Source: Vulcanococcus limneticus LL (GTDB lineage: Bacteria; Cyanobacteriota; Cyanobacteriia; PCC-6307; Cyanobiaceae). Taken from it: a stretch of 64,000 bases of DNA. Positions 40,703-49,324 of the stretch are shown here, piece after piece (position 1 is the stretch's first letter; each line of letters opens with the position of its first letter). The stretch covers positions 1 to 64,000 of the forward strand of contig NZ_NQLA01000001.1 of the NCBI RefSeq assembly GCF_002252705.1, in the 5' to 3' direction. Under the pieces are notes generated by a model that did no database searches, was not told where the DNA came from, and saw nothing but the letters and a program-made list of their open reading frames with translations. The position numbers and the translations under genes are program-made.

Positions 40703-42559
40703 TCACCCGAACACCCAGCTGAGCGAGGCGAGCAGCAGCACGATCGCCACCACGGCCGTCAGCACGTAGGACTGGCTCTGGCCGCTGACGCTCAGCTTCA
40801 GGCCATCGGCCGACACCAAGGACAGGCGGCCCAGCTGATTGACGAAGCCATTCACCACGATCCGATCGAACCAGTCGGAGAGGCGCGCCAGGCTGGCCAC
40901 CAGGGCCACGATCGTGGCGCGGTAGAAGCGATCGGTGTAGAAGTCGTAGGCCAGGAAATCCTGCAACACCCGCACCGGCTGAAGGATCGAGCGGGCGTAG
41001 CTCTTGTGGATCGGCAGCAGGGCTCCCACCAGAACCCCAGCGGCGCTGGAACCAAGCACCGCCACGGCGACCGCAGGCGAGAAGGAGGCGATGCCGGGTA
41101 CCGGATCGAGCTGACTCAACAGCTGCGGCGTCAGCAGGACCACCACGCCGAGGGCCACCATCGGAAGAGCCATCTGCCAGTTCACCTCCGGAGCCCGGCG
41201 GGTCTTGGGCTGGGCTGCCCCCAGGAACACCTGGCGGAACACGCGCGTGAGGTTCAGGGCCATCAGTGCGTTGGTGGCCAGCAGCAGCAGGGCGAACAGC
41301 GGAGCCTGCTGCACGAGCACCTCCGCCGCCAGCCCGAAACTCCAGAAACAGCCCAGGGGCACCAGGCCAGTGAGGCCAGCGCCAGCCACCAGGTAGGCGC
41401 TCGTGGTGGCTGGCATGCGGCCGCCCAGCCCGCCCAGCTCGGTGATGTCCTGGCAGTTGGTGGTGGCGATCACGCTGCCCACGCTCATCATCAGCAGGGC
41501 CTTGGCCACGGCGTGGGCGAAGAGCAGCAGCAGGGCGATCGAGGGCAGCTGCAGGGCGATGGCGATGAACACCAGGCCCAGATAGGCGGTGGTGGTGTAC
41601 GAGAAGGCGCGCTTGATGTCCACCTGGGCGATCGCCACCAGGGAGCCGCCGATGGCGCTCACGGCCCCGATCAGCAGCAGCACCGTGGTGGCCACCGGCG
41701 AGTACTGCAGGATCGGCATCACCTTGATCAGCACGAGAGCGCCGCAGGTCACCACCACCGAGTTGCGCAGGATCGAGGCCGGGTTCGGCCCCTCCATCGC
41801 CTCATCCAGCCAGAGGTGCATGGGCACCTGGGCGCATTTGCCCGTGGGCCCGGCAATCAGCCCCAGCCCCAGCAGGGTGGCGGCCAGGGGCGAGAGGCTG
41901 CCGCTGGCCGCAGCCTCGGCCGACCAGTGGTAGAGGCTGGGGAAGTCCATGGCGCCGGCCCAGGCCGAGAGGGCCACCACCCCCATCAGCAGCAGCACGT
42001 CGCCGACGCGCTTGGTGAGGAAGGCGTCGCGGGCGGCGGTGACCACCAGCGGCTGGGCGTACCAGAAGCCCACCAGCAGGTAGGTGGAGAGGGTGAGCAT
42101 CTCCAGCAGGAAATAGCTCAGGAACAGCGAGCCGCTGATCACCACGCCGCTCATCGCCCCCTCGAAGAAGCCCACCAGGGCGTAGAAGCGCGCCAACGAC
42201 CACTCCTTATCCAGATAGCCCAGGCCGAAGAACTGGGCTATGAGGCTCATGGCGGTGACCAGTTCCAGGGCCACCAGGTTGGTGGGTGAGAGGTCAAATT
42301 GGATCGCCAGGTGCAGGTCCGCCACCTGCAGCCACTCGAAGCTGAGGCTGGCGGGCCCGTGCTCGAACACCGCCCGCATGGCCAGGCTGCCGTGCAGGAA
42401 GGCCACCAGGGTGGCCAGCAGGTTGAGGTAGGCGGCCGGCCGCGGTCCGGTGCGCCGGATCCAGCCCGCGGCCCAGGGCAGCGACAGCAGGACACCTGCG
42501 AACCCGTAGAGCGGGATCAGCCAGGCGGTCTGCAGTGGCAGGGGAAGGGCGGCGGTCAA
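40703..42559 (-). CDS. ndhF4: NAD(P)H dehydrogenase-like subunit NdhF4
   Basis: A 618-residue NuoL/NdhF-type membrane subunit with about 15-16 helices. Characteristic segments are Phe-Leu-Ser-Tyr-Phe-Leu-Leu-Glu-Met-Leu-Thr-Leu-Ser-Thr-Tyr-Leu, Phe-Leu-Thr-Lys-Arg-Val-Gly-Asp, Gly-Pro-Thr-Gly-Lys-Cys-Ala-Gln-Val-Pro (about residue 237) and Val-Asp-Ile-Lys-Arg-Ala-Phe-Ser-Tyr. NdhF4 is part of the CupB-bearing CO2-uptake complex. It leads the ndhF4-ndhD4-cupB operon, which starts just downstream of the carboxysome cluster. Confidence 0.92.
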   Translation of the reverse strand: MTAALPLPLQTAWLIPLYGFAGVLLSLPWAAGWIRRTGPRPAAYLNLLATLVAFLHGSLAMRAVFEHGPASLSFEWLQVADLHLAIQFDLSPTNLVALELVTAMSLIAQFFGLGYLDKEWSLARFYALVGFFEGAMSGVVISGSLFLSYFLLEMLTLSTYLLVGFWYAQPLVVTAARDAFLTKRVGDVLLLMGVVALSAWAGAMDFPSLYHWSAEAAASGSLSPLAATLLGLGLIAGPTGKCAQVPMHLWLDEAMEGPNPASILRNSVVVTCGALVLIKVMPILQYSPVATTVLLLIGAVSAIGGSLVAIAQVDIKRAFSYTTTAYLGLVFIAIALQLPSIALLLLFAHAVAKALLMMSVGSVIATTNCQDITELGGLGGRMPATTSAYLVAGAGLTGLVPLGCFWSFGLAAEVLVQQAPLFALLLLATNALMALNLTRVFRQVFLGAAQPKTRRAPEVNWQMALPMVALGVVVLLTPQLLSQLDPVPGIASFSPAVAVAVLGSSAAGVLVGALLPIHKSYARSILQPVRVLQDFLAYDFYTDRFYRATIVALVASLARLSDWFDRIVVNGFVNQLGRLSLVSADGLKLSVSGQSQSYVLTAVVAIVLLLASLSWVFG

Positions 42560-42685
42560 GGGGACGGGGGAGGGAATCCGGAGGTGGAAACGCGGATCAG
42601 CGGCGGAATCTAGGAGAGAAAGCCCCCGGACGGCCTGGCCGATCCGGGGGCTGGAAGGGGCCGAGCCGGGCCGCCTTCGGGCCCG

Positions 42686-43234
42686 TCAGAAGCGGGCCCG
42701 ATCACTAGGGGCCGCAGGCGCGGCGCGCAAGCCGGTGGCGTTGCGGGCCTGGGGCGCTCGGCGGCCGTAGGCCTGGTAGCCGGGGCGGCGACGTGGCCCC
42801 CCGAGCTCCTGCAGCCAGGCGGCCAGCTCCTCGCCGTGGTGGGTCTCCTCCTCCCACAGGGCCCGGAAGAAGGCGCCATTGGCCCCATCACCGATCAGTT
42901 CGCAGAAGCGGGTGGCCTCGTCGTAGTGGGCCACGAGGGCGGCCTCCAGCTCGGTGTTCTGCTCCAGCAGCCCGATCAGGTCGGGCGCATGGCTCACCGG
43001 CTGCAACTGGGAGGCGGCGGGGGCCACACCCAGCGAGAGCATCTGCTGCACGATCCGCTCTCCGTGCTGCATCTCCTCCACGGTTTCGGCGCGGAAGCGC
43101 TCGGCCGAGGCCGCATCGCCCCAGAGGTCCACGAGGGACGCCTGGGTCATGTACTGCTGGACGGCGGAGAGCTCGAGGCTGAGGGCGCGTCCCAGATAGC
43201 CCAGGACGCGCGGATGGACGGCGTCCATGGCCAT
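42686..43234 (-). CDS. Ferritin-like (bacterioferritin-type) protein of the alpha-carboxysome cluster
   Basis: A 182-residue protein with a four-helix ferritin-like body (about 1-145): Leu-Ser-Leu-Glu-Leu-Ser-Ala-Val-Gln-Gln-Tyr, Glu-Glu-Met-Gln-His-Gly-Glu-Arg (an ExxH ligand set), Leu-Glu-Ala-Ala-Leu-Val-Ala-His-Tyr-Asp and Glu-Glu-Glu-Thr-His-His-Gly-Glu-Glu-Leu. The two Glu-x-x-His patterns fit a di-iron site. The C-terminus is a basic, Arg/Ala/Gly-rich tail (about 145-182). It follows csoS1E directly (start shares one base with its stop) and is commonly found in cso operons, but its role is not established. Confidence 0.85.
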   Translation of the reverse strand: MAMDAVHPRVLGYLGRALSLELSAVQQYMTQASLVDLWGDAASAERFRAETVEEMQHGERIVQQMLSLGVAPAASQLQPVSHAPDLIGLLEQNTELEAALVAHYDEATRFCELIGDGANGAFFRALWEEETHHGEELAAWLQELGGPRRRPGYQAYGRRAPQARNATGLRAAPAAPSDRARF

Positions 43235-43968
43235 CAGAGACGACGGGCGGTATCGGTGCTGCCGACCAGGGCAGGCTCCACTTCGCTGTGGGGACGGGCA
43301 ATGATGTGGGCCGCCACCAGGCCATCGCCCACCCGCTCACAGGCATCGGCGCCGGCGCGCACGGCGGCGTTCACGGCGCCGGTCTCGCCGCGCACCATCA
43401 CGGTCACGTAGCCGCCGCCGACGAATTCGCGGGCGATGAGGGTCACTTCGGCGGCCTTGGTCATGGCGTCAGCGGCCTCGATGGCCGGCACCAGTCCGCG
43501 GGTTTCGATCAGACCGAGGGCGATGCCGTGCACGGAAGGAGCCATGGCGTTGGAAGAGCGGTTGGAGGAGGTGGGTGGGGTGCTGGCACCCCCGCCCGAA
43601 CGGGCGGGGGTGGAGCTGGCCTTAGCGGCCGGGCGGGAGGAGCTGGTGGAGCGGCCGCTGGAGGCGGCCCGGGCCGGAGCCGAGCGGCTCACCGTGGTGG
43701 CGGTGGTGGTCACCACGGGGCTTGGGGTGGCCGCCGCGGGCGGGGCCTTGGCGGCATGGGCAGGGGCGGGGTTGGCCACCTCAGGCGTCACCACCGGTGG
43801 TTCGGCGGGCTTGGCCCCAGGCGCCGCCGCAGTGGAGGGCTGGGCCCCGGCGGGCTGGGCAGCAGCTGTGGGCTGGGCCGCGGAAGTGGGCTGTGCAGAA
43901 GCAGTGGGTTTGGCGCCGCTGGCCCGGCTTGCGCTGGTCTTGCTGGGTCGGGAGCGGGGGGTGGCCAT
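43234..43968 (-). CDS. csoS1E: Carboxysome shell protein CsoS1E, with long N-terminal extension
   Basis: A 244-residue protein. Residues 1-145 are an Ala/Pro/Ser/Thr-rich, low-complexity extension with basic residues and many short Ala-Gln-Pro units. Residues 146-240 are a BMC hexamer-forming domain almost identical to CsoS1 (Ile-Ala-Leu-Gly-Leu-Ile-Glu-Thr-Arg-Gly, Val-Gly-Gly-Gly-Tyr-Val-Thr-Val-Met-Val, Ala-Val-Arg-Ala-Gly-Ala-Asp-Ala-Cys). The extension makes it CsoS1E-like. It is likely a minor shell component, with the extension exposed on one face. Confidence 0.8.
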   Translation of the reverse strand: MATPRSRPSKTSASRASGAKPTASAQPTSAAQPTAAAQPAGAQPSTAAAPGAKPAEPPVVTPEVANPAPAHAAKAPPAAATPSPVVTTTATTVSRSAPARAASSGRSTSSSRPAAKASSTPARSGGGASTPPTSSNRSSNAMAPSVHGIALGLIETRGLVPAIEAADAMTKAAEVTLIAREFVGGGYVTVMVRGETGAVNAAVRAGADACERVGDGLVAAHIIARPHSEVEPALVGSTDTARRL

Positions 43969-44036
43969 GGCGGGGAAGAATGCAGGCGAGGGAGGGCGAA
44001 GACCTGGAGGATTGATCGGGGGTGGTGATCCGGGCC

Positions 44037-44288
44037 TCAGCCGTCCGGCGACCAGTGGTCAATGATGCCGGCGATGGTGAGGTCGGTGAACAGATCCGGG
44101 TTGCCGGTGGCGAAGCGGGCGGCGGATCCGCTGGCCGTGAACACCCAGTTGCCGGGGGCGGCGCCCACCGGGTCGCAGGCGACGCTGAGCTTGCCCTTGG
44201 GAGTGCGCAGCACCCGCAGGTTCAGGTGGGCAAAGCCCGCCACCCGCTGTGTGCAGACGAGGGAGCCCATCACCTGCATGATCTCCAT
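44037..44288 (-). CDS. csoS4B: Carboxysome vertex protein CsoS4B
   Basis: An 83-residue BMC-P (CcmL-type) pentamer protein with Met-Gly-Ser-Leu-Val-Cys-Thr-Gln-Arg, Asp-Pro-Val-Gly-Ala-Ala-Pro-Gly-Asn-Trp-Val, and a C-terminal Ala-Gly-Ile-Ile-Asp-His-Trp. It caps vertices of the icosahedral shell. Its start shares one base with the csoS4A stop, so the two are coupled. Confidence 0.93.
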   Translation of the reverse strand: MEIMQVMGSLVCTQRVAGFAHLNLRVLRTPKGKLSVACDPVGAAPGNWVFTASGSAARFATGNPDLFTDLTIAGIIDHWSPDG

Positions 44289-44581
44289 TACTTGCCGCCT
44301 CCTGCCGGCGGGTTGCCAGCCGCCATGGCCTTGGCGGCGTCGGGATCCCAGTGGTCGATGATCCCCACGATTGTCAGATCGCTGGGATAGGACTTGCTGC
44401 CGGCGGCCTCGCGGGCCGCCGAGCTGCCTACACAGATCACCCAGTCCCCGGGAATGCAGCCCACGGCATCGACGGCCACCTTCTGGGTGCTGCCATCGAG
44501 CACCACTTGCAGGTGTTTGTGCTGAAAATCGGCGATGCGATTGGTCGAGACCAGCGGCTTGACGACTTTGCAGATCAACAT
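44288..44581 (-). CDS. csoS4A: Carboxysome vertex protein CsoS4A
   Basis: A 97-residue BMC-P protein: Ile-Cys-Lys-Val-Val-Lys-Pro-Leu-Val-Ser-Thr-Asn-Arg, Val-Asp-Ala-Val-Gly-Cys-Ile-Pro-Gly-Asp-Trp-Val, and Ile-Val-Gly-Ile-Ile-Asp-His-Trp, followed by a short Gly/Ala/Lys tail. It forms the main pentamer at shell vertices with CsoS4B as a minor paralogue. Start overlaps csoSCA's stop by one base. Confidence 0.94.
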   Translation of the reverse strand: MLICKVVKPLVSTNRIADFQHKHLQVVLDGSTQKVAVDAVGCIPGDWVICVGSSAAREAAGSKSYPSDLTIVGIIDHWDPDAAKAMAAGNPPAGGGK

Positions 44582-46401
44582 CAGTGTCCCCCTCCGGTGT
44601 TGAACGTGATGGACGAGCTCACTGTCTCGGCCGGAACCGGCCGATCACGGTCACGCACGGTGAGCAGGGTGTGCAGTAATCCCTGGCCGCAGAGGTCCGC
44701 GTAGCGGCTCTCGATCGCGGACTTGACCCGTTCGCAGTGGCGGACCGCCCGCTCCCGCGCCCCGGGGACGGCCCCGTGGTAGTCGAAGCGGAGCACCACC
44801 GGGATCGGCAGGCCGCGCGAGACATTCAGACCCTTGAAGATCTTGACACCCACGTCGAGATCGGGCGCGCCCTCCTCGACCGTGTCCATGTGGGCGAAGT
44901 AGGTGAGGTTGCGCAGGTGGATCTCCTTGAAACCGATGCCCACGCCGATGAAGCGCTCGGCATGGCCGGCGTCCGCGTAGTGGCCGCCGTGGTACTGGAG
45001 CACGTAGTCGATCTGGGACAGGTTGTGCTCAATCAGGCGCGCGATCAGCCGCACCATGCCCGGATCGGGGCTGGCGGCGGCGGCCTGGAGCACCAGCTGC
45101 TCGATCTGCTCGCGACCCGCCTCGGGACTGAGCTGGCGCGTGGCCTCATAGACCTGGCGGGCATCGAGCCAGCGGCCCAGATCGGTCTGGCCTTCGCGGC
45201 CCGGCACATGCACCCGGATCGCGTCGGTGTCGGTGTCCATGCCGATCAGCAGCAGATCCACCGAGGCGCCGCAGCAGAAGCTGTTCTCCACGGCCTGTTG
45301 GAAGTCCTGGAGGCGTTGCAGGCCCTGGGCCGCCGCCGCCTTGTCGTCGCTGCCGTGGGCGGCGCAGCCCTCGTGGCAGGGATCCACCGAGCTGAAGTGG
45401 TAGACGACGGTCTTGAGGTAGCGGGTGTCGGCGTGGGCGGGGTTGGGGATCGCCTCGCGGTAGCGGCGGTGCTCGGTCTTCACCCAGCGGTCCACCGTGT
45501 TCTCCACATCGAACATCGCGCCGGCGTGGGGCCGCCGCCGCACCGCGCTGAAGGGGAGCCGCAGGGCGTAGGCGATGGCGTGGGCCAGGCGCCCATCGGC
45601 GCAGGGGGTCACATCCAGCAGGTGAAAGCCGCAGTCGAGCAGGAAGGCCTCGAAGACCTCGGCCTCCGGACTGCCGGCCTCGGCTCCCAGGGGGTCGGCC
45701 TCAAAGAAGCCGATGCTGGTCTGCTCATAGGCCTCGAACACGCACCAGGCATAGAGGGTGCGCATGTCCAGCTGGCTGGTCCAGGCGGTCTCGAGGATCG
45801 GCAGCGGCAGGTCGTAGCCCAGTTCGGCCCGGGCCAGGCGTTGGGCCTGGGCTACGAAGTCTGGCTCGTGCTGCAGGGCCGACAGTCGCTTCAGCACGGG
45901 CACGATCCGATCGAAGGCGCCCATGGTGCGCTCCTCGTAGGCCCGCAGGGCCGTGTTTGCCGCGGGATTGCTGAGCGGGTGCAGGGCCCCCGCGACGGCT
46001 GCGCCGGAACGGACCTGGGTGCGGATCACCTGAGCAGCCACGGGCCGTACGCGACGGCCTGCCGGAGCACTGGCGGCGGGGCGGCTGGGCACCGCGGCCG
46101 AGGCTGATGCAGCGGCGTCGACCGGGGTGGCCGGGCGACCACTAGCCCGGATCTCGGCAACGCTCGAGCGCAGGGCCTCGGCGGCCGGATTCCGGCGCTG
46201 GCGGGGGCGGCTGGCCCCCTGGCGGGCGGCCTGGGCCAGTTCCCGTTGGCGCAGCACTTTGCTGAAGGCACGCACCGGGGACAGGCCCGGGTCGGCCTCT
46301 GTGGCGGATTGAACCACTGGAGTTCCAGGACGCCGGCGCGGGGCCGTGGGCCCGAGCTGGGTCGGACGGGTCTGGTTGGAATTGGTGGGTCGCCGGGGCA
46401 T
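44581..46401 (-). CDS. csoSCA: Carboxysomal carbonic anhydrase CsoSCA
   Basis: A 606-residue protein with a variable N-terminus (about 1-130, Arg/Ala/Pro-rich; this part binds Rubisco in related proteins). The catalytic and degenerate beta-carbonic-anhydrase-like domains follow. Features are Phe-Asp-Val-Glu-Asn-Thr-Val-Asp-Arg, Tyr-His-Phe-Ser-Ser-Val-Asp-Pro-Cys-His-Glu-Gly-Cys, and Asn-Ser-Phe-Cys-Cys-Gly-Ala-Ser-Val-Asp, the zinc-binding Cys/His set of this family. It dehydrates bicarbonate to CO2 at Rubisco inside the shell. It lies 12 bp from csoS2. Confidence 0.95.
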   Translation of the reverse strand: MPRRPTNSNQTRPTQLGPTAPRRRPGTPVVQSATEADPGLSPVRAFSKVLRQRELAQAARQGASRPRQRRNPAAEALRSSVAEIRASGRPATPVDAAASASAAVPSRPAASAPAGRRVRPVAAQVIRTQVRSGAAVAGALHPLSNPAANTALRAYEERTMGAFDRIVPVLKRLSALQHEPDFVAQAQRLARAELGYDLPLPILETAWTSQLDMRTLYAWCVFEAYEQTSIGFFEADPLGAEAGSPEAEVFEAFLLDCGFHLLDVTPCADGRLAHAIAYALRLPFSAVRRRPHAGAMFDVENTVDRWVKTEHRRYREAIPNPAHADTRYLKTVVYHFSSVDPCHEGCAAHGSDDKAAAAQGLQRLQDFQQAVENSFCCGASVDLLLIGMDTDTDAIRVHVPGREGQTDLGRWLDARQVYEATRQLSPEAGREQIEQLVLQAAAASPDPGMVRLIARLIEHNLSQIDYVLQYHGGHYADAGHAERFIGVGIGFKEIHLRNLTYFAHMDTVEEGAPDLDVGVKIFKGLNVSRGLPIPVVLRFDYHGAVPGARERAVRHCERVKSAIESRYADLCGQGLLHTLLTVRDRDRPVPAETVSSSITFNTGGGH

Positions 46402-46413
46402 GGGTTAGCTCGC

Positions 46414-48879
46414 TCAGCCGCGGGCGCCGCCAGACACCGTGATCAGGGAGCCCTGATCGGTGCTGCCGCTTGATCCGGTGACGCGGCTCACAGGGACCGC
46501 CACTTCGACATTGCGCTTGGGCTGGGCGGCAGGCATGGCGCTCATCGGACCGACGCGGGTGGGGTTGCGCCGGCGGGCGGAGCTGCCCTCGGTGCCGGTG
46601 ACGCGATCACCGCGGTCCCAGTCGTCGCCGGTGATCTTGTTGCCGGAGCCCTCCCCGGTGACCCGGGAGGCGGGGCGCAGATCCTCATCGGCGGTCACCA
46701 CAGCGGCGACGGCGGGGCGGACGGCCAGGGGCTGGGGTGCCTGGCGGTCGAAGCGGAACTGTTCGGTGCCGGTCACCTTGCCACCGGCCATGTCAAAAGG
46801 GCCGGTGATGCGCCCACCCTGCTCGTAGGTGCTGCCGGTCACGGCGCCGGTGCGTTCGCGCTCCAGCTGGGCCTCACGGGCCGGGGACTGGACGCTGAAC
46901 TGCTGCCAGGCGGCGGCGTTCAGGGGCTGGGGAAAATCCGGGGCGACGGAGCCGGTGGAGTGGCCGCAGGCCTCGGCCTGCTGGTCGGCGCCGATGTAAG
47001 GGGTGCCGGTCACCTCTTCGCAGGCACCGCGTTCATCGCCGGTCATCACGCCGCCGACGCCGGGCTTGATGCCGGTCATGCGGCGGTTGGCCATGGCCAT
47101 GGCCATCGGCAGGCGCTCGCGCACGGCCTGGACCTGCTGGCTGGAGCACCACTGGCCGGTCTGCTCGAGGCCGGCGTAGGGGGTGCCTGTGACGGCCTTG
47201 CAGGTGCCGGGCTCATCGCCGGTCACCTTCTCGCTGCGGCCGGTGCGGGTGCCGCTCACCACCAGGTTCTTGTTGGTGACGCTGAAGCCCACCTTGGGGG
47301 CTTCAGGGGCGGGGCGGTTGCCGCAGAAGGTGTCGAACTGCTGGGAGCCCAGGTATTCGTCGCCGGTCACGTTGCGGCAGCTGCCGGGCTCATCACCGGT
47401 GACGCGCTCGCTGCGGCCCACGGAGGTGCCGGTGACGCCGGTGCCGCGCAGGGTGTTGAAGCTGGCCACCTTGGCGGGAGCCTGGCCAGGGGTGGGAGCC
47501 TCCCGCCCGAGGTACTGGTCGCCGGTGAGCTGCAGGCCGGAACCGGGCTCGTCGCCGGTCACCTTCTCAGAGCGGCCCACCAGGACCCCGGAGATGGCCT
47601 GGCCACCCTGGGTCTGGCTGCGGCCCACCTTGCGCACGGCGGCGGCGGGGCTGGAGCCGCACCAGGTTGCGGCCTGGTTGGCGGAGATGTACTCGGTGCC
47701 CGTGATGCTCTTGCAGGTGCCGGGCTCATCGCCGGTCACCTTTTCGCTGCGGCCCACCTCGTTGCCGGTGACCCGGTTGCCGTGGCTGGTGCTGCTGACG
47801 CGCACCTTGGCGGGCTGGGCTGGGCTGGGCTGGGACTGGCAGAAGGTCTGGAACACCTCAGCGCCGAGGTACTCGGTGCCGGTGATCGTGCGGCAGGTGG
47901 CCGCCTCGTTGCCGGTGGTCTTGACCGAGCGGTTGGCCTGGGTGCCGGTGACCACCTGGCCGCTCAGGGTCTCGCTCACGCCCACCTTGAGGCTGGTCTC
48001 GGCAGCCTGCTTGGCGCCCTTGCGGTTTGGGCCGCTGGGGCGGGTGGTGCCGCTGCCGCTGCCGGTGCGCACGATGCCGGCGCTGCCGCTCTTGTTCTTC
48101 AGCTCCCGCAGCTTCTGGGCCAGTTCACGGGTGCTCAGATCGGGGTTGCCCTGGCGCACCACGGCGGCACTGCCGGAGGAGGCGCTGGTGCTGGCGGACT
48201 TGCCCTTCTTGGCCAGGGCATCGCGGCGGGCCAGCACCAGGGCGCGGCTGGGGTTGTGCTGGGCGGTGATTTTCTTGGTGGCGGCGCGGCCGGTGCCGCC
48301 GTTGCTGCTGGCGGCGCGGCCGCTGCCCAGCGACAGGCTGGCGGTGCGGGCACTGCTGCGCCGATCCGTGGCGGTGGGTTCGCCGGACTTCTCCTGGCAC
48401 TTGCAGGTGTGGCTGCCGGCCTCCTTGCGGGAGGGATCGCTGGCCGAAGGGGAGCTTCCGGCCACCAGGGCGGCCTTGGCGGCATCGGTGCGGCTGCGGT
48501 CCTTGGAGCGATCGGCCCGCTTGCCGCCCCGGCTGAGGGCTTCGCGACGGGCCAGCACCAGCTCCCGGCTGGGATTGGCGACAGGCTTGGCTGCACTGCG
48601 ATGGCCGCCGGCCTGAGCGGAGCTCAGCTCGACGCTGCGGCGCGGCACGCGCTCGGGTTGCCCGGCCCGTCGGCGCGAGGGATCAGTGGCACTCGGCGCG
48701 CTGGCGGCGATCACCTCGGCCTGGCTGGGCACCGGCGAGTTGGTGCGGGTGGGGCGGGCGTCAGCAGCGCTGCGCACACGGCTGGGGGACGAGGTGAAGC
48801 GGCCCGTGGCTTTTTTGCCACCATTGGTCAGGGCCTTGCGGCGCTCCAGAGCTGCTTCACGACTCGATGTGCTGGCCAT
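46414..48879 (-). CDS. csoS2: Carboxysome assembly scaffold CsoS2
   Basis: An 821-residue disordered scaffold. The N-region has three basic repeats of the form Leu-x-x-Arg-Arg-x-Ala-Leu (about residues 10, 155 and 265), which bind Rubisco. The M-region has repeated Val-Thr-Gly and Lys-Val-Thr-Gly-Asp-Glu-Pro-Gly with paired Cys, roughly residues 360-660. The C-region (about 660-821) has further Thr-Gly repeats and links to shell proteins. M-repeats bind CsoS1 hexamers. The start at 48879 gives a normal CsoS2 N-terminus; an upstream frame extends into the rbcS intergenic hairpin. No frameshift signal for a short form was identified. Confidence 0.95.
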   Translation of the reverse strand: MASTSSREAALERRKALTNGGKKATGRFTSSPSRVRSAADARPTRTNSPVPSQAEVIAASAPSATDPSRRRAGQPERVPRRSVELSSAQAGGHRSAAKPVANPSRELVLARREALSRGGKRADRSKDRSRTDAAKAALVAGSSPSASDPSRKEAGSHTCKCQEKSGEPTATDRRSSARTASLSLGSGRAASSNGGTGRAATKKITAQHNPSRALVLARRDALAKKGKSASTSASSGSAAVVRQGNPDLSTRELAQKLRELKNKSGSAGIVRTGSGSGTTRPSGPNRKGAKQAAETSLKVGVSETLSGQVVTGTQANRSVKTTGNEAATCRTITGTEYLGAEVFQTFCQSQPSPAQPAKVRVSSTSHGNRVTGNEVGRSEKVTGDEPGTCKSITGTEYISANQAATWCGSSPAAAVRKVGRSQTQGGQAISGVLVGRSEKVTGDEPGSGLQLTGDQYLGREAPTPGQAPAKVASFNTLRGTGVTGTSVGRSERVTGDEPGSCRNVTGDEYLGSQQFDTFCGNRPAPEAPKVGFSVTNKNLVVSGTRTGRSEKVTGDEPGTCKAVTGTPYAGLEQTGQWCSSQQVQAVRERLPMAMAMANRRMTGIKPGVGGVMTGDERGACEEVTGTPYIGADQQAEACGHSTGSVAPDFPQPLNAAAWQQFSVQSPAREAQLERERTGAVTGSTYEQGGRITGPFDMAGGKVTGTEQFRFDRQAPQPLAVRPAVAAVVTADEDLRPASRVTGEGSGNKITGDDWDRGDRVTGTEGSSARRRNPTRVGPMSAMPAAQPKRNVEVAVPVSRVTGSSGSTDQGSLITVSGGARG

Positions 48880-48935
48880 GTCCGCCCGGCGAATGGAATG
48901 ACTGAAAAAATGCAGGAAACCTGCGGATGAAGAAG

Positions 48936-48961
48936 GTGGTCCCGATGGTGATCGGGACCAC
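48936..48961. promoter_or_regulatory. Perfect 11-bp hairpin between cbbS and csoS2
   Basis: The sequence GTGGTCCCGAT, four bases, then its exact complement ATCGGGACCAC lies between the cbbS stop and the csoS2 start on the transcribed strand. No T-run follows, so it is not a strong terminator. In cso operons a stem-loop here could stabilise the upstream Rubisco message or attenuate downstream transcription, giving more Rubisco than scaffold. That effect is inferred. Confidence 0.7.
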
Positions 48962-48982
48962 GGCTGATGAAGTCCGCTGAAC

Positions 48983-49324
48983 TCAGCGGCCTTCGAACAC
49001 CACGAAGCAGGAGCCCTGGCTCTGGGTGTAAGCGTCGTAGCCAACCAGACGCACGTGGTGGTCGGGGTAGGCGCGGTGGGCGGCTTCGAGCTCGCTCACG
49101 ATCACGTTGAGGTCCTTCTCACCGAAGAAGGGCAGCTTCCAGTAGGACCAGTAGGTGGCCATGGAGTTGCTGGGGTGGACGTGCTCAATGAGCGGGCTCC
49201 AACCCTGGGCAATGATGTAAGCGATCTGGTCGTAGATCTCGTCCTGGGTGAAGGGCGGCAGGAAGCCGAACGTCTCCAGGGTGGCGACTGTTTGGTAGTC
49301 ACCCACGGTGCTCTTGAAGGGCAT
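48983..49324 (-). CDS. cbbS: Rubisco small subunit, form IA
   Basis: A 113-residue small subunit with Val-Gly-Asp-Tyr-Gln-Thr-Val, Phe-Leu-Pro-Pro-Phe-Thr, Pro-Ser-Asn-Ser-Met-Ala-Thr-Tyr-Trp-Ser-Tyr-Trp-Lys-Leu-Pro-Phe-Phe (the typical YWKLP region) and the C-terminal Val-Arg-Leu-Val-Gly-Tyr-Asp. Length and motif mark it as the cyanobacterial/proteobacterial form IA. An AAGGA sequence upstream supports the ATG at 49324. It follows cbbL and precedes the hairpin before csoS2. Confidence 0.96.
   Translation of the reverse strand: MPFKSTVGDYQTVATLETFGFLPPFTQDEIYDQIAYIIAQGWSPLIEHVHPSNSMATYWSYWKLPFFGEKDLNVIVSELEAAHRAYPDHHVRLVGYDAYTQSQGSCFVVFEGR

Noticed and set aside
39697-42289. Two long plus-strand frames opposite ndhD4 and ndhF4
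   Set aside because: Low-complexity antisense translation. The minus-strand proteins have clear membrane topology and NDH motifs.
46414-48879. Programmed frameshift in csoS2 giving a short form
   Set aside because: Known in proteobacterial csoS2. No clear slippery heptamer with a downstream structure was identified here by eye, so no claim is made.
46960-48930. 656-codon plus-strand frame, Gly/Ala-rich
   Set aside because: Shadow of csoS2. The repeat look comes from csoS2's own repeats read in antisense.
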